Shown piece by piece: positions 8,995 through 18,964 of a DNA stretch of 35,889 bases (its first letter is position 1; the number at the start of each line of letters is the position of its first letter). This stretch comes from Paraglomus occultum (taxonomy: Eukaryota; Glomeromycota; Glomeromycetes; Paraglomerales; Paraglomeraceae). A program made the position numbers and the translations under genes. Location of the stretch: NCBI GenBank assembly GCA_910592205.1, contig CAJVPJ010000196.1, positions 1 to 35,889 on the forward strand, in the 5' to 3' direction. The notes under the pieces are model-generated. The model was not told where the DNA came from, searched no databases, and saw only the letters and a program-made list of their open reading frames with translations.

Positions 8995-11639
8995 ATGAGA
9001 CCATTGGTATTTGAATTGCTCGTAGCGCTGCTAATTACAGGGCTATCTATATTTAGTACAATCAAATACAGATACCGCCCAACACCAGCGAATCAACGTG
9101 CCAAATGTTCAGGCTACAAACTGACATCTATATCCTTGACTGATCATGGTTTAAATGGGTCGCTCACACTTGCCGGTGAACCATGCAATGTTTATGGTAA
9201 CGATATTTTTAATCTTGCGTTGGAAGTGACGTACGAAACGGACGACATACTGAACGTCAGAATATACGACACCGAGGAGCGTCAATTTCAAGTACCAGAT
9301 TACGTGCTACCGCGAAAGCACTTCCATAAAGCAAGGAATCCTACATATGAGTTCAGTTATACGGAAAACACATTCGGTTTTGTAGTAAAGAGGAAAAGTA
9401 ATGGGGAGGTTCTGTTCAATAGCACAGGTGTGCAATTGGTATTTGAAGATCAGTATGTGAGCTTTGGTAGTAAAGTTCACGACATTATGCACGTTTATGG
9501 ACTGGGTGAGAATGTGGACAATTTCCTCAGACCGCGTGATAGCCTCTCTACTTTATGGTAAAAAAAAAAAAGAACAAATAATAACTATTAGAATGCTTGT
9601 ATTTTAAGAGTATTTAAAATTTGAGCATGTTCTCTCTCAATTCTTTTAGGACACGTGACACACCATCTCCACCACGTCAAAACATTTATGGCTTTCATCC
9701 GTTCTATCTCGATTTGCGCGACTCGGGTCGCTCTCATGGTGTTTTCCTACGCAATAGCCACGGAATGGACGTAGTTCTCAAGCCAGTGGCAAACGCATCC
9801 AAGATCGAATATCGCATTCTGGGTGGTGTTATTGATCTGTACTTTATTCTTGGTGGTGAAGATGGAAATCCGAAAAGTGTTATAGAACAGTACACTGATA
9901 TAATTGGTAAGCCACACATGCCTAATTATTGGGCGTTAGGATGGCATCAGTGTCGGTGGGGATACGGAACGATTGAAATGGTTGAGGAAGTCGTCGAGAA
10001 CTACAAAAAAGCAGAAATACCACTCGAGGTTATGTGGACTGACATCGACTATATGGATCAATATAGAGACTTTACGTTACATCCTACCAACTTTCCTTTA
10101 TACAAAGTACAATCATTCCTTACCAAGCTTCATTCTCAGAATCAAAAGCACGTTTTTATTGTCGATCCGGCCATCTATCATGGTGATGATTACGCACCGT
10201 ATAAAGAAGGTGTCGATTTGGACGTGTTTATCAAAAACCGTGATGGATCTATATACTACGGTCGAGTATGGCCTGGATTTACGGCATTTCCTGATTGGTT
10301 TGCTCCGAATACTCAGTTATGGTGGACTAGGCAATTTCAGAGATTCTTGGAGGATGTCCCGGTAGATGGAATATGGATCGATATGAACGAGCCAGCATCG
10401 TTCTGTTTTGGTTCATGTGGATCCGGTCATCCGCCTGGCGAGCATCCTCAGGGTTCGGTAGACGATCTCGTGATTAACCCTAACGATCCCGTGTTTGAAC
10501 CCGGTGTACCCGACTATAATTTACTAAATCCACCGTATAAAATTCATAATGGATATGAATTTTTGTCTACTCAGACTGTGGCTACTAACGCAACACATTG
10601 GAACAACCTCACCGAATACCAGACGCATAATCTATACGGACATATGGAAGGGATCGCAACATACAAGACACTAACTACTATCAATCCAAAAACAAGGCCG
10701 TTTATCTTGAGTAGATCGACGTTCCCCGGATCGGGAACATATGTAGGACATTGGTCCGGAGACAACTGGGCATCATGGCCGTACTTGTATTATTCTATTA
10801 CAGGCATACTGAACTTCCAGATGTATGGTATTCCATACGTTGGGGCCGATGTGTGTGGATTTAATAACCATACAGACGAAGAGTTGTGTAATAGATGGCA
10901 TTCGCTTGGTGCATTCTATCCTTTTGCCAGGAATCACAACGCGCATAATACAATAGCACAGGAACCATACATATGGAAATCAATCACCGAAGCCGCAAAA
11001 AAAGCATTGCATGTGAGATATACGCTTCTTCCATACTATTACACTCTATTCGCTGCTGCCTATGAGAAGGGTACGCCTGTGTGGCGAGCATTAATGTTTG
11101 AATTCACAGATGATCATACAACATGGGATATTGATAAACAGTTTATGATCGGTCCGGCCGTATTAGTGACTCCAGTTCTCGACTCTGGACGGGTGGACGT
11201 GAAAGGATATTTCCCAAAAGGAATCTGGTATGATTGGTATACTCATGAGCGTGTTTATGGGGCAAATCGGATGATACTCGACGCTCCACTAGGTCATATT
11301 CCTGTTCATATTCGTGGTGGGAGCGTGATATTGACTCAGCGTCCTGCCTACACTACTACCGAATCAAGACAGCAACCGTTTGAATTGATTGTTGCCTTGG
11401 ATGAGACTGGGCATGCAAGCGGGGAAGCGTATCTTGATGATGGTGTATCGTTAGAACCGGTCGAGTCATTACGGATACGTTTTAGTGTTTGCGGTAATAG
11501 GCAAGTAGTAATGAGATCGGTCGGATCATATAAGCCTAATGCCAAGTTAGAGAAATTAATTATTATGGGGGTTGGATTGGATTTAGTTGTTGATTGTGGT
11601 TATATTGATATGAATAAGAATGCAGTTATTACATTTTAA
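8995..11639 (+). CDS. GH31 alpha-glucosidase, N-terminally membrane-anchored
   Basis: Two exons, 8995-9557 and 9650-11639, with intron GTAAAA...TTTTAG restoring a split Trp codon; product 850 residues, a normal GH31 length. I chose the ATG at 8995 because the frame upstream has only TTG. Residues 4-21 are hydrophobic after a short Met-Arg tip, giving a signal anchor (secreted, vacuolar or type II membrane protein). Then come the N-terminal beta-sandwich, YWALGWHQCRWGY at the start of the barrel, the nucleophile Asp432 in WIDMNEPASF, and the acid/base Asp559 in GHWSGDNWASW, so all catalytic signatures are intact. Many NxT/S sites fit secretion. The enzyme hydrolyses terminal alpha-glucosidic bonds (maltose, starch-type or sucrose-type substrates). 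An AATAAA lies just after the stop. ER glucosidase II is less likely given the maltase-like signatures. Confidence 0.93.
9558..9649 (+). other. Intron of the GH31 gene
   Basis: 92 nt, GTAAAA at the 5' end and TTCTTTTAG at the 3' end. Removing it joins TG and G into a Trp codon and keeps the frame. The poly-A run after the donor is compatible with AT-rich fungal introns. Confidence 0.85.
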
Positions 11640-11643
11640 AGAA

Positions 11644-11649
11644 AATAAA
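11644..11649 (+). terminator. Polyadenylation-type AATAAA signal
   Basis: AATAAA a few bases downstream of the GH31 stop codon at 11637-11639. Motif only. Confidence 0.35.
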
Positions 11650-11811
11650 TAACATGAAATAGTTTATTGTACGTAATTGTGGAAGATGTGCTTGTTAACA
11701 ATTTTCATTGTTACCGGCGAATATGTCCAAGTATAAGAAAAATGATATACGTTGCCATTGCATGAATTTTCACGACAGTCAACACTAAGCAGTCATGGAT
11801 GATACACAAAA

Positions 11812-12076
11812 GTGAAGAAATTGAATCAAGTGGTTTCGCATGTTATAGCGAATTGGAAGCAATATTGTGATCCTGAAGCTGCTGCTAGTCTTGCTCATGT
11901 AGTCGGAATAAGAGCAAAGCAAGACTACAAAAAGCAACCGAGATGCTGTTGTTGCTGTCTCCAATACTTGCAATTACGGAAGAAATAAAACTGCGCGAGA
12001 ACCCGGAGACGAATTACAGGCTGTCCGTGATGTTATAAACGGAAATAAATGTATCGATCCTCTTGAGGAGTGTTAA
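11812..12076 (+). pseudogene. Degenerate coding region of unknown family, upstream of the ATPase relic
   Basis: One plus-strand frame reads VSHVIANWKQYCDPEAAASL with further coding-like sequence to about 11935. A second frame then continues with NRDAVVAVSNTCNYGRNKTA and an acidic tail ending in a TAA at 12074-12076. There is no ATG in frame. Amino-acid composition is coding-like in both halves and the break is a single shift. I do not recognise the protein. Its position just before the viral-type ATPase relic on the same strand suggests both came from one inserted element, but this is inference. Confidence 0.3.
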
Positions 12077-12261
12077 AGACTTTAATAATGGTAATAGGTG
12101 GATGTGTATATATAACGATAAAGATCATTATCTTTCGGGTATAATAATTAGTGACTTACTTGATCAATATGAAAATAGAAAAGCTCGACCCTGTTGAAAG
12201 GGTGGTTTTGAATATTGACGAATACAAAAATATAGAGATTTAACGGCCTTAATAGTAAACC

Positions 12262-12878
12262 TCAGATCAGGGCAATGAAGTTATTAATCTTTTACTTGGA
12301 AACAAGATGAATCGAATGTTTAATGGAAAAAAAGGTGGAACGCGTTATATTAAAAATGATGATTTGGTTTTGATCGGGCATCATATCAAAGAGCCGAAAT
12401 ATAGATACTTACGTGATTGTTATAGAATAATTGCAAATAGTCCAAAGCCATATTATGAGGACCTTACATTCCGAGCAATGAAGCCTAATAAAATACCAAA
12501 TATATATGAATTCTCTCCTGAAAGAGGAACAGTTAAAGATGTTTGTAATGAGCCTAAAAAAATACAAGATGAAATTGCCCCATACTTTACTGAAGGACGC
12601 CACTCCAATATTAGCTCCATATATGTTATACAATCATTCTTCGATTGTAAAGTAAGAAAAAATTCAGATTATATTTTACTCTTTAATGGAGCAGGAACAT
12701 ATGATGAGCTAGTAAATCTTGCCCGGCGATATACAAAAAATTGCGTAATGTTGTTGATATACTTGATAAAAATTTACAGGGTCGGGAATTTATTGTGATT
12801 GACCGGACTAGGGCAAAAGAAGACCCTCTATGTATCAGAAAAGGTTGGGACCAAGCACTTGATCTTTCTAATGAGTAG
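12262..12878 (+). pseudogene. Relic of an A32-like (FtsK/HerA superfamily) DNA-packaging ATPase
   Basis: The longest intact frame (12307-12798) plus a shifted frame to the TAG at 12876-12878 covers the part of the family after the P-loop: LINLLLGN-type helix, [39 protein letters not shown], then [19 protein letters not shown] and [10 protein letters not shown]...[10 protein letters not shown]. These match the A32-type packaging ATPases of large DNA viruses and Polinton-like elements, which translocate DNA into capsids. The Walker A motif is not found: the region before the helix reads [10 protein letters not shown], with no GxxGxGKT. A frameshift near 12745 separates the C-terminal block ([16 protein letters not shown]). 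It is an old, inactive viral-type insertion or host-expanded paralogue. Confidence 0.65.
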
Positions 12879-13400
12879 GCTCGAAGAGCCATTGCTCCGC
12901 AATAGAGCGTGATTCACAATGATGAAATAATAATTATTTTTTCCGTTCTTTTATTAATACAACAATATAAGTATATCCTACTCGCCACTTCTATTAAGAA
13001 GCTGTCTGTATCCAGCCGTGATTGAAATTGGGGTGGCAAGCGCGATCTATTATCAACACTAGGGATTTTTGTGTCAGATGGAAATGGGTTGATATATAAA
13101 AATGTTTGGAAAAGATATGTGTCGTTATCTACTGTTTGTAACACATTCTGCGTCAACTTTTCTGGCTTCGAGTAATATATTACACTTCCAATTGTTGGAG
13201 ACGCTTACTAAATCTATCTCGTAATTGGTTTTTTTTCTACCTATTCAATCGTATGTAATATAATATTCTTCATATTTACTGTTATGAAAGAAACCAAGCA
13301 TTTGTGTGTTGTTACATTTTTTATACATTGCAATTTTCTCAGCTCTCCACTGATTGAGTTTGAGGATTTTTCACTTTACGACTAGTTAAACAGATCCGGT

Positions 13401-13508
13401 TCATTTGCCCGACAAAAAACTACCCAAAAAGGATAACTTTAAAATAATGCTGGTAAATATTTGTCGGGCAAATGACTGTCGGGCAAGTAACTGTCTGGCA
13501 ATTGAACG
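13401..13508. repeat. Clustered inverted and direct GTCGGGCAA repeats
   Basis: A 13-bp perfect inverted repeat, TCATTTGCCCGAC (13401-13413) and GTCGGGCAAATGA (13463-13475), encloses 49 bp. The right arm starts a roughly 15-bp tandem: TGTCGGGCAAATGAC, TGTCGGGCAAGTAAC, TGTCTGGCAATTGAAC. It could be a hairpin, a protein-binding array or a small repeat expansion next to the Tc1 element. Function unknown. Confidence 0.6.
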
Positions 13509-13739
13509 GCTCCCATCGAAAACAGAACTATCTTTTGGATATAATGCTCTTTCAAGAAAGTTCAGCACCCAAAAAGTAATGGCGAGGTATATATTTTACC
13601 GTGTCATACAATTTTGTGACACAATTAGCTGCCGCTAGAACATATTAGGTCACTGCTAGTACGCGTAGAATCTCGCATTACTGTTTTTGTTACTTTGAGC
13701 CAAAACTATATTGATCAATAAAGCATATTACCTTCGCAA

Positions 13740-14740
13740 ATGAAAGAAAAACTCTATAAAATTTAACCGTGAGGTAGTTAAGACATTATGGAAGCAAGGC
13801 AGCCGAAGCCCAACAGAAATTTCTCGGAAAACCAACGTTCCTCTTCGCTCCTGTGAACGATACTTCGTAAAAATGGCAAAATTTCGGACATTCACCGCTC
13901 TGGTCGCCCTCGTAAAATTACTCCTCAAATGCGACGCCAGATTGACAGAATCGTAAATTTGAACCATTTTGTCACAGCGGCTGAAATTAAGGCTCGACTC
14001 GAAGAAACCCACCCAGGTTTGGAAGCTGGTGAACAGACTATTCGTGACGAGCTTTCCAGGCTTGGCTACTTTGCCAAGACGTGTCCCACTTCTCATGCTT
14101 AGCTTGGTCGAAGTCAAAAAAACCCATTGCACCAATGGTAAAACATCCATTTAAACTTCATGTGTGGGGGGCAATTTGTTCACGTGAGAAAGTTGGAATG
14201 TATACATTTGTGGAGAATATGGATCGACATTTGTATAAACGAATTCTTAATGATAATGCAACCAGTATGTATGGGAATCAACGCTGGATTTTCCAGCAAG
14301 ATAATAATCCCAAACATACTTCAAAGGAAGTTCGTACAGACCTTAATTAAAACTGCCTGGCCGCGTTTTGCCTTGGCCGTCATATAGCCCAGATATGAAC
14401 CCGATTGAGAATATTTGGGCAATTCTCAAGCGAAAGGTAGAGAAAAAGGTCAAGGCAATGGTGGCAAAGAAAATAAAAATAACACAGGCTGCTTTTATTA
14501 CATTAGTAGAGGAGGAATGGGAAAATATCTCTGATGAGATAGTTCTTTCATGTATTACCAGTATGCCAGATCGCATTCAAGCGTGCATTGACGCTGAAGG
14601 AGGGCATACTAAATACTAAAATTTTACTGGTATATACCCTATCTAATTACACTGTAAAAATAAAAAATTGGAAACCAACAATTATGTAAAAACGTTTTTT
14701 ATAATAAAAAAACACCCCGTCATTACTTTTCGGGGGACTG
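13740..14740 (+). mobile_element. Broken Tc1/mariner element
   Basis: Transposase blocks in order across frames: N-terminal HTH (KFNREVVKTLWKQG), the second HTH region (ISDIHRSGRPRKITPQM, then TAAEIKARLEETHPGLEAG and QTIRDELSRLGYFAK), an internal deletion that removes the first catalytic Asp (DES motif), then FKLHVWGAICSREKVGM, FQQDNNPKHTSK (second Asp), and after a frameshift the block PDMNPIENIW with the C-terminal SMPDRIQACI. The right terminal repeat is probably the CAGTCCCCCGAAAAG-type end (minus strand) at 14740, with TA at 14741-14742. No convincing left repeat; a weak CTCCCATCGAAAACAG near 13510 may be its remnant. Inactive. Confidence 0.75.
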
Positions 14741-14742
14741 TA

Positions 14743-15268
14743 TACACCTTGAGAAGGGAATGCATACAAAGCGAAGCACAAATGTTATACACGTACATTG
14801 AACAGCATTGGTCGGTTTATATCTTTATTCTGTATTAATAAAACGCATGTCTTTACTTTTGCCACATATCATTGAATATTTGTATTCTAGTTTGACGTTT
14901 GAAAAGTTACAGTATGAATCAAATCTGACTTCCAAAAAGAGTTTGTGATAATTACAATATTATTGTACAAGTTGAACAATTATCTTTATTATTCCAGTGA
15001 CTAACAATAACCCAGTTCATTGACACCAATAATAAAAAATGTTGTATGCTGCGATAAGAAGAACCAGGAGAAGAAATACCATCAATATCAAATTAGTTGA
15101 TTAGCTTGGAAACAAAAATCTATAATGTCATGTCATTTTAAGACAGTATCTCGTAGATTAATAAGCACTTGTATATTAGTCATTGCTTATAATAAATAAA
15201 TTTTACATTTTTTATTGAGCTCAACAACAGGCTATTCAAGATTATCGTATAAGACAACTGCATCTACC
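14743..15268. other. Intergenic stretch between Tc1 element and TRP-like gene
   Basis: AT-rich, no coding signal found. A minus-strand AATAAA-type sequence near 15214-15219 could be the polyadenylation signal of the TRP-like gene, whose stop is at 15269. Confidence 0.35.
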
Positions 15269-17630
15269 TTATTCAAGCGGTGGTGGTGCAGTCGTTGTTG
15301 CTGTTGAATTATCATTATCATTTTTCTTCTTGTCGACATAACCTTTGACCATCATGGCCGATTTGGCAAACATTACTCCCAATAATAATGTCATAATGAT
15401 GGTTTGCAAAGCAAATGCAACACTTTGAAGAGCCGTACTCGTACAAACGTTTGAATACGGAAGTAGTAAAATAACAACGGTAGACTTCAAAAACGAAATG
15501 CTTATATTTAACTTGTTCATCAAATCCGTGATATAAGGCTTGTAAAGCACTAGCGAAAAGAAATAAAATAATTCGGTAATAAGCAAGAAAAGGCCTTGCA
15601 CGAGACCGTTTCTCCTCCCTGCTCCAATGACGATAGCTCTAATAAAGTCATAACCAATCGTAATCACGAAGAACCAAATTCGGGTCGGTTGTGACTCTGA
15701 ACTGTCTCGATATTGAGTGTAAAACGCGCCCAATACGATTTTGTGAACTGGCGATTCAAATGCTTCCCGATTGTGACGCATGTCATTGATAATTCTGCGG
15801 ATACAAACTGACACTGTTCCGATAGAGATTACTACAATACAAATTGCAGCAAGAAACAATAAAAACCAGCAATCATGGCTAAGAGATAATTGATAGGCGG
15901 CAAAAAGGGTCAAAGGATAGTAAAACAAGAGTAGCTGGATGGTAGGACAAAAGAAAAATAAATAATAAAATTCCGTTTTAAATTATCAAAGTGCACGTTA
16001 TTTGCTAATTACCAGACGTAACATTCCGCCTAAACGGGTAAACAAACTTAGACGTTTGGTTTAAATTTTTACATACAAAACAACATAATTTTTTTACTTA
16101 CCAAGTATTAAAAAGTGGATATTCTGCGCAGCAGTTTTCAGGATGGACCATTTCTCCCATAAAGACTTGAGTAACCGTGCCAATGATCCAACCAATAATG
16201 CGACAACAAGCGCAGCCAACAGTGCAAAGCAAAATATGATTAATACCATAAAAAACAAGTCGTTTCCCGGGATTCCCACTGCCGCGCCAAAATCTGTAAA
16301 CCCAGAAGACGGTGGGACCGAACTCAAATATTGGCTTTCCGATATATGACATATTCCTTCTCGTATTTTGTTATCTGCAGCGTTTGATATAAACCCAGCA
16401 TGAAAACTTTGTGGTGGTATACCACAAGTCCATGCAAGTTTAGACGCCACACCTCGATAACTAAAGTTTAAATTTAGACTATTTAACAGACAAGGTATAG
16501 AAAGCAAAGCGGTGGTCACAAGAAATTGAACGGCACGAAATACATCATATATAGATGGCGACTGTGCTGCCAATGGAGGTGTTATCAGAATAGCCGCTTG
16601 CTCATGGCTCAACTCCTTAGAGTCTGTATGTTGAAAATGTGATGTCGTCGCTTTGGCTTGCATAATGTTGCTCGCTTGTAGCACTGCGATGATCAATATA
16701 GCACCCGCGCCGGTTATTATTGGAACGTTGTACAAGTACGGGAGGTTCTTTGTCAATGAGCTGCTAGGAACGGGAGAAATACTGGGGATCGAAAAACCGG
16801 TCGACGAACTAGTCGGATAACCACCTGCACCACCACCACCACCTCCTCCTCCTCCACCTGTACCAGTCGGACTAGTCGGACCACTTGTAGAAGTCGGAGG
16901 GTTCTCAAATTGAGGACAGAGAGAGTTGGGATGAGGATTAAGGATAATTCTGGCGCAACCAGCACCATTATTTATCAGAATTTGCATAGAAAAGTGGTTG
17001 TCCGGGAAAACCGTGTGAAGGGCGTTAAATGTACCTTGTCACATAGTATTGAAAACTTGTCAATTGATAGCGAATTGAAATTACATTGGTATTCGGTCGA
17101 ACGGAACTTACCAAAATTGTTTGCCATATTAAGAGAAATTGTCAATGTATTTCCTTTAACTGTACAAAAATCTTGAAATGTTGGTGTATCACAAGTCAGG
17201 GATTGTCCGGAAACACCAGGTGGATCAGCACAGGGGTTACCGTAGGTTATTTGTACTAAAACGAGATTTTTTCGTTATGAATTTATCAATTAATAATAAT
17301 AAATTACACTAGTATGAATTAATTACTTGTAGGTTGCGTTAAGCCCCCGGCTGCTTGCATAGTAAGAGTCTCGACGAGGGCAGGATACCCGGGTGTGGTT
17401 GAAGGTGTGAGCTGAAGTTGAAAGCTCGAAAATTTCATAGATCCTCCGCACTGTACCATGTTCGTAGGAATATCCACAGGTGCGGGGACGTCTTGAGTCA
17501 AGTCAGTCTCATAGTATCTTTTTAGCAAGTGGGTAGACGAATTCAACGGATTGGTCGAAACTTGTATCGTATAGAACAACAGTGTAATTACGAGATAAAA
17601 ATACGATCCAACAGTCCAACTTTTTTGCAT
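15269..17630 (-). CDS. TRP-like / flavin-carrier (FLC) family membrane protein, five exons
   Basis: Exons on the minus strand: 17327-17630, 17112-17255, 16102-17034, a 17-nt microexon 16013-16029, and 15269-15934; phases agree throughout, giving 687 residues. Residues 1-26 are a signal peptide, then an ML-like (TRP_N) luminal/extracellular domain with Cys residues and ITYGNPC. A Ser/Thr/Gly linker with ten consecutive Gly follows, then about nine membrane segments (for example GAGAILIIAVL, LFFMVLIIFCFALLAALVV, WFLLFLAAICIVVISIG) and a charged C-tail. This order is that of fungal TRP-like/FLC proteins, placed in ER, vacuole or plasma membrane and linked to calcium or flavin handling. The microexon encodes GMLRL, matching the RGN(L)LRL-type motif before a TM helix in the family. 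Intron 2 ends in an AAG acceptor. Substrate cannot be assigned. Confidence 0.85.
16013..16029 (-). other. 17-nt microexon of the TRP-like gene
   Basis: Flanked by CCCGTTTAG on the 5' side and GTAATT on the 3' side (minus strand). It joins exon 3 (phase 1, ends CTT G) to exon 5 (phase 0, CTACTC after CCATCCAG). Without it the frames of exons 3 and 5 do not match; with it the protein reads through as FLILG-GMLRL-LLLFYYPL. Confidence 0.7.
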
Positions 17631-17993
17631 TTTGCGTGAATTGCATCAAGGAATAATGCAACGATTCTCTACATGTTAATACGGATTCTTATAGAGACTC
17701 AACCTTTAAATCACATGACGTTATCGAAACTTGGCTCGAACACAAAACTCGCCATACTGTACAATTAATAACGTTGTCTCACGTTTAACAGACGATTGCG
17801 CAACAAAGTGGAAGCATTGCAAAAATTCGACTATAAGTATTCTCTTTATAAGTAATGATTGGCACCACCATTGTCGAATACATTATTTTATCTATAACTT
17901 GTAAATGCAATTACATATGAGAGCTAAAACTAAAGGTTATTTTCTGCATGATAATTGACATTTAATTCTGCCATGTCATGCTCTGTAGTAAAA

Positions 17994-18021
17994 AAAGAAA
18001 AAGAAAAAGAAAAAGAAAAAC
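17994..18021 (+). repeat. (AAAAAG)n simple repeat
   Basis: Four to five units of AAAAAG in the intergenic DNA upstream of the TRP-like gene, followed by CTCTTTTTC. Ordinary microsatellite. Confidence 0.8.
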
Positions 18022-18964
18022 TCTTTTTCGAAGGCTGATTGTTGTGCAATATGCGCTTTATCCAGCAATACAATTTCCCAATAATGGAATTCTCTATAGT
18101 GATTGTGACTTTCTAAAAGAATAAATTTGTTGTTGCCAAACCGTGAGAACAGGTATTAGTATCGAGTTTTACAAATATGGGATAATCTACAAAAAAATTT
18201 TGCTGTGCGACTCGCGAGAAATTCTCATCAAAATTTCGCAGGTGACTTTGTTATTGTGATACATCTATATTCTAGCAGATAAGTCGGGCGGAGATTTTGT
18301 CTTGTTTATTGAGACGTCCGACTTGTCGAGTTTAAATATAGACAACAATAATAATAGCAACAATGTAAGCGGAAACAGTTCGAGATAACTGATAGAATGC
18401 AACTGTATTGGTGTTCCTTGTACTACTACTATTACTACAGTAAGTATCTATTCTTAACATTTCTATTTATCTCTCAAAAATCATGTGGTGCGATCTTATC
18501 GAGTGTTATTTATATAAACGGGTTTATCGCACTTTCAATATGTCGGACACACACAAAATTGCCTCTGTATATCGCATTTCCCTATATGGACGTCACAACT
18601 TTGTAATTAGGATCAACGTTCCAATTTGGAATATTAATCATAATTACTGTTCTTTTGGGTTGTTAAACGCTTCTATGCCTCATTTATTATTGGAGCAAAA
18701 TAAAAAAAAATGTGTAACATATCCGGAATGCCAATCGCCCTGAGAGTATGGGAGAGCCATAAATACGAACAAATATTTCTAATTATAGGCAGTGTACTCT
18801 AACCATAACTACCTTATTATCGATAATATATTCATTTCCCCGAATTTCAAAATTTCAATGTCTAATACTTACTCAATAAACGAAAAACACCGATGTTGAA
18901 CAAAACATTTGAGAACACGACTTAGTCACAATCTTTATTGCACTCAACAAAAATAACAGTTATA
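18022..18964. other. AT-rich stretch with only weak ORFs
   Basis: The best candidate is a 67-codon frame from ATG 18540 to a TGA near 18743, beginning MSDTHKIASVYRISLYGRH, with a TATATAAA 22-29 bp before the ATG. It has no recognised domain and the TATA is too close to the ATG for a normal leader. I do not call it as a gene. Confidence 0.25.

Noticed and set aside
9734-10765. Overlapping ORFs within the GH31 gene (both strands)
   Set aside because: Shadows of the strongly coding GH31 frame.
15001-15268. tRNA or other structured RNA gene
   Set aside because: I looked across the window for tRNA B-box-like GGTTCGA motifs with a matching cloverleaf and saw none here or elsewhere.
16098-16352. 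84-codon minus-strand ORF ending YPLFNTW
   Set aside because: Alternative frame inside exon 3 of the TRP-like gene; the true frame has the membrane helices.
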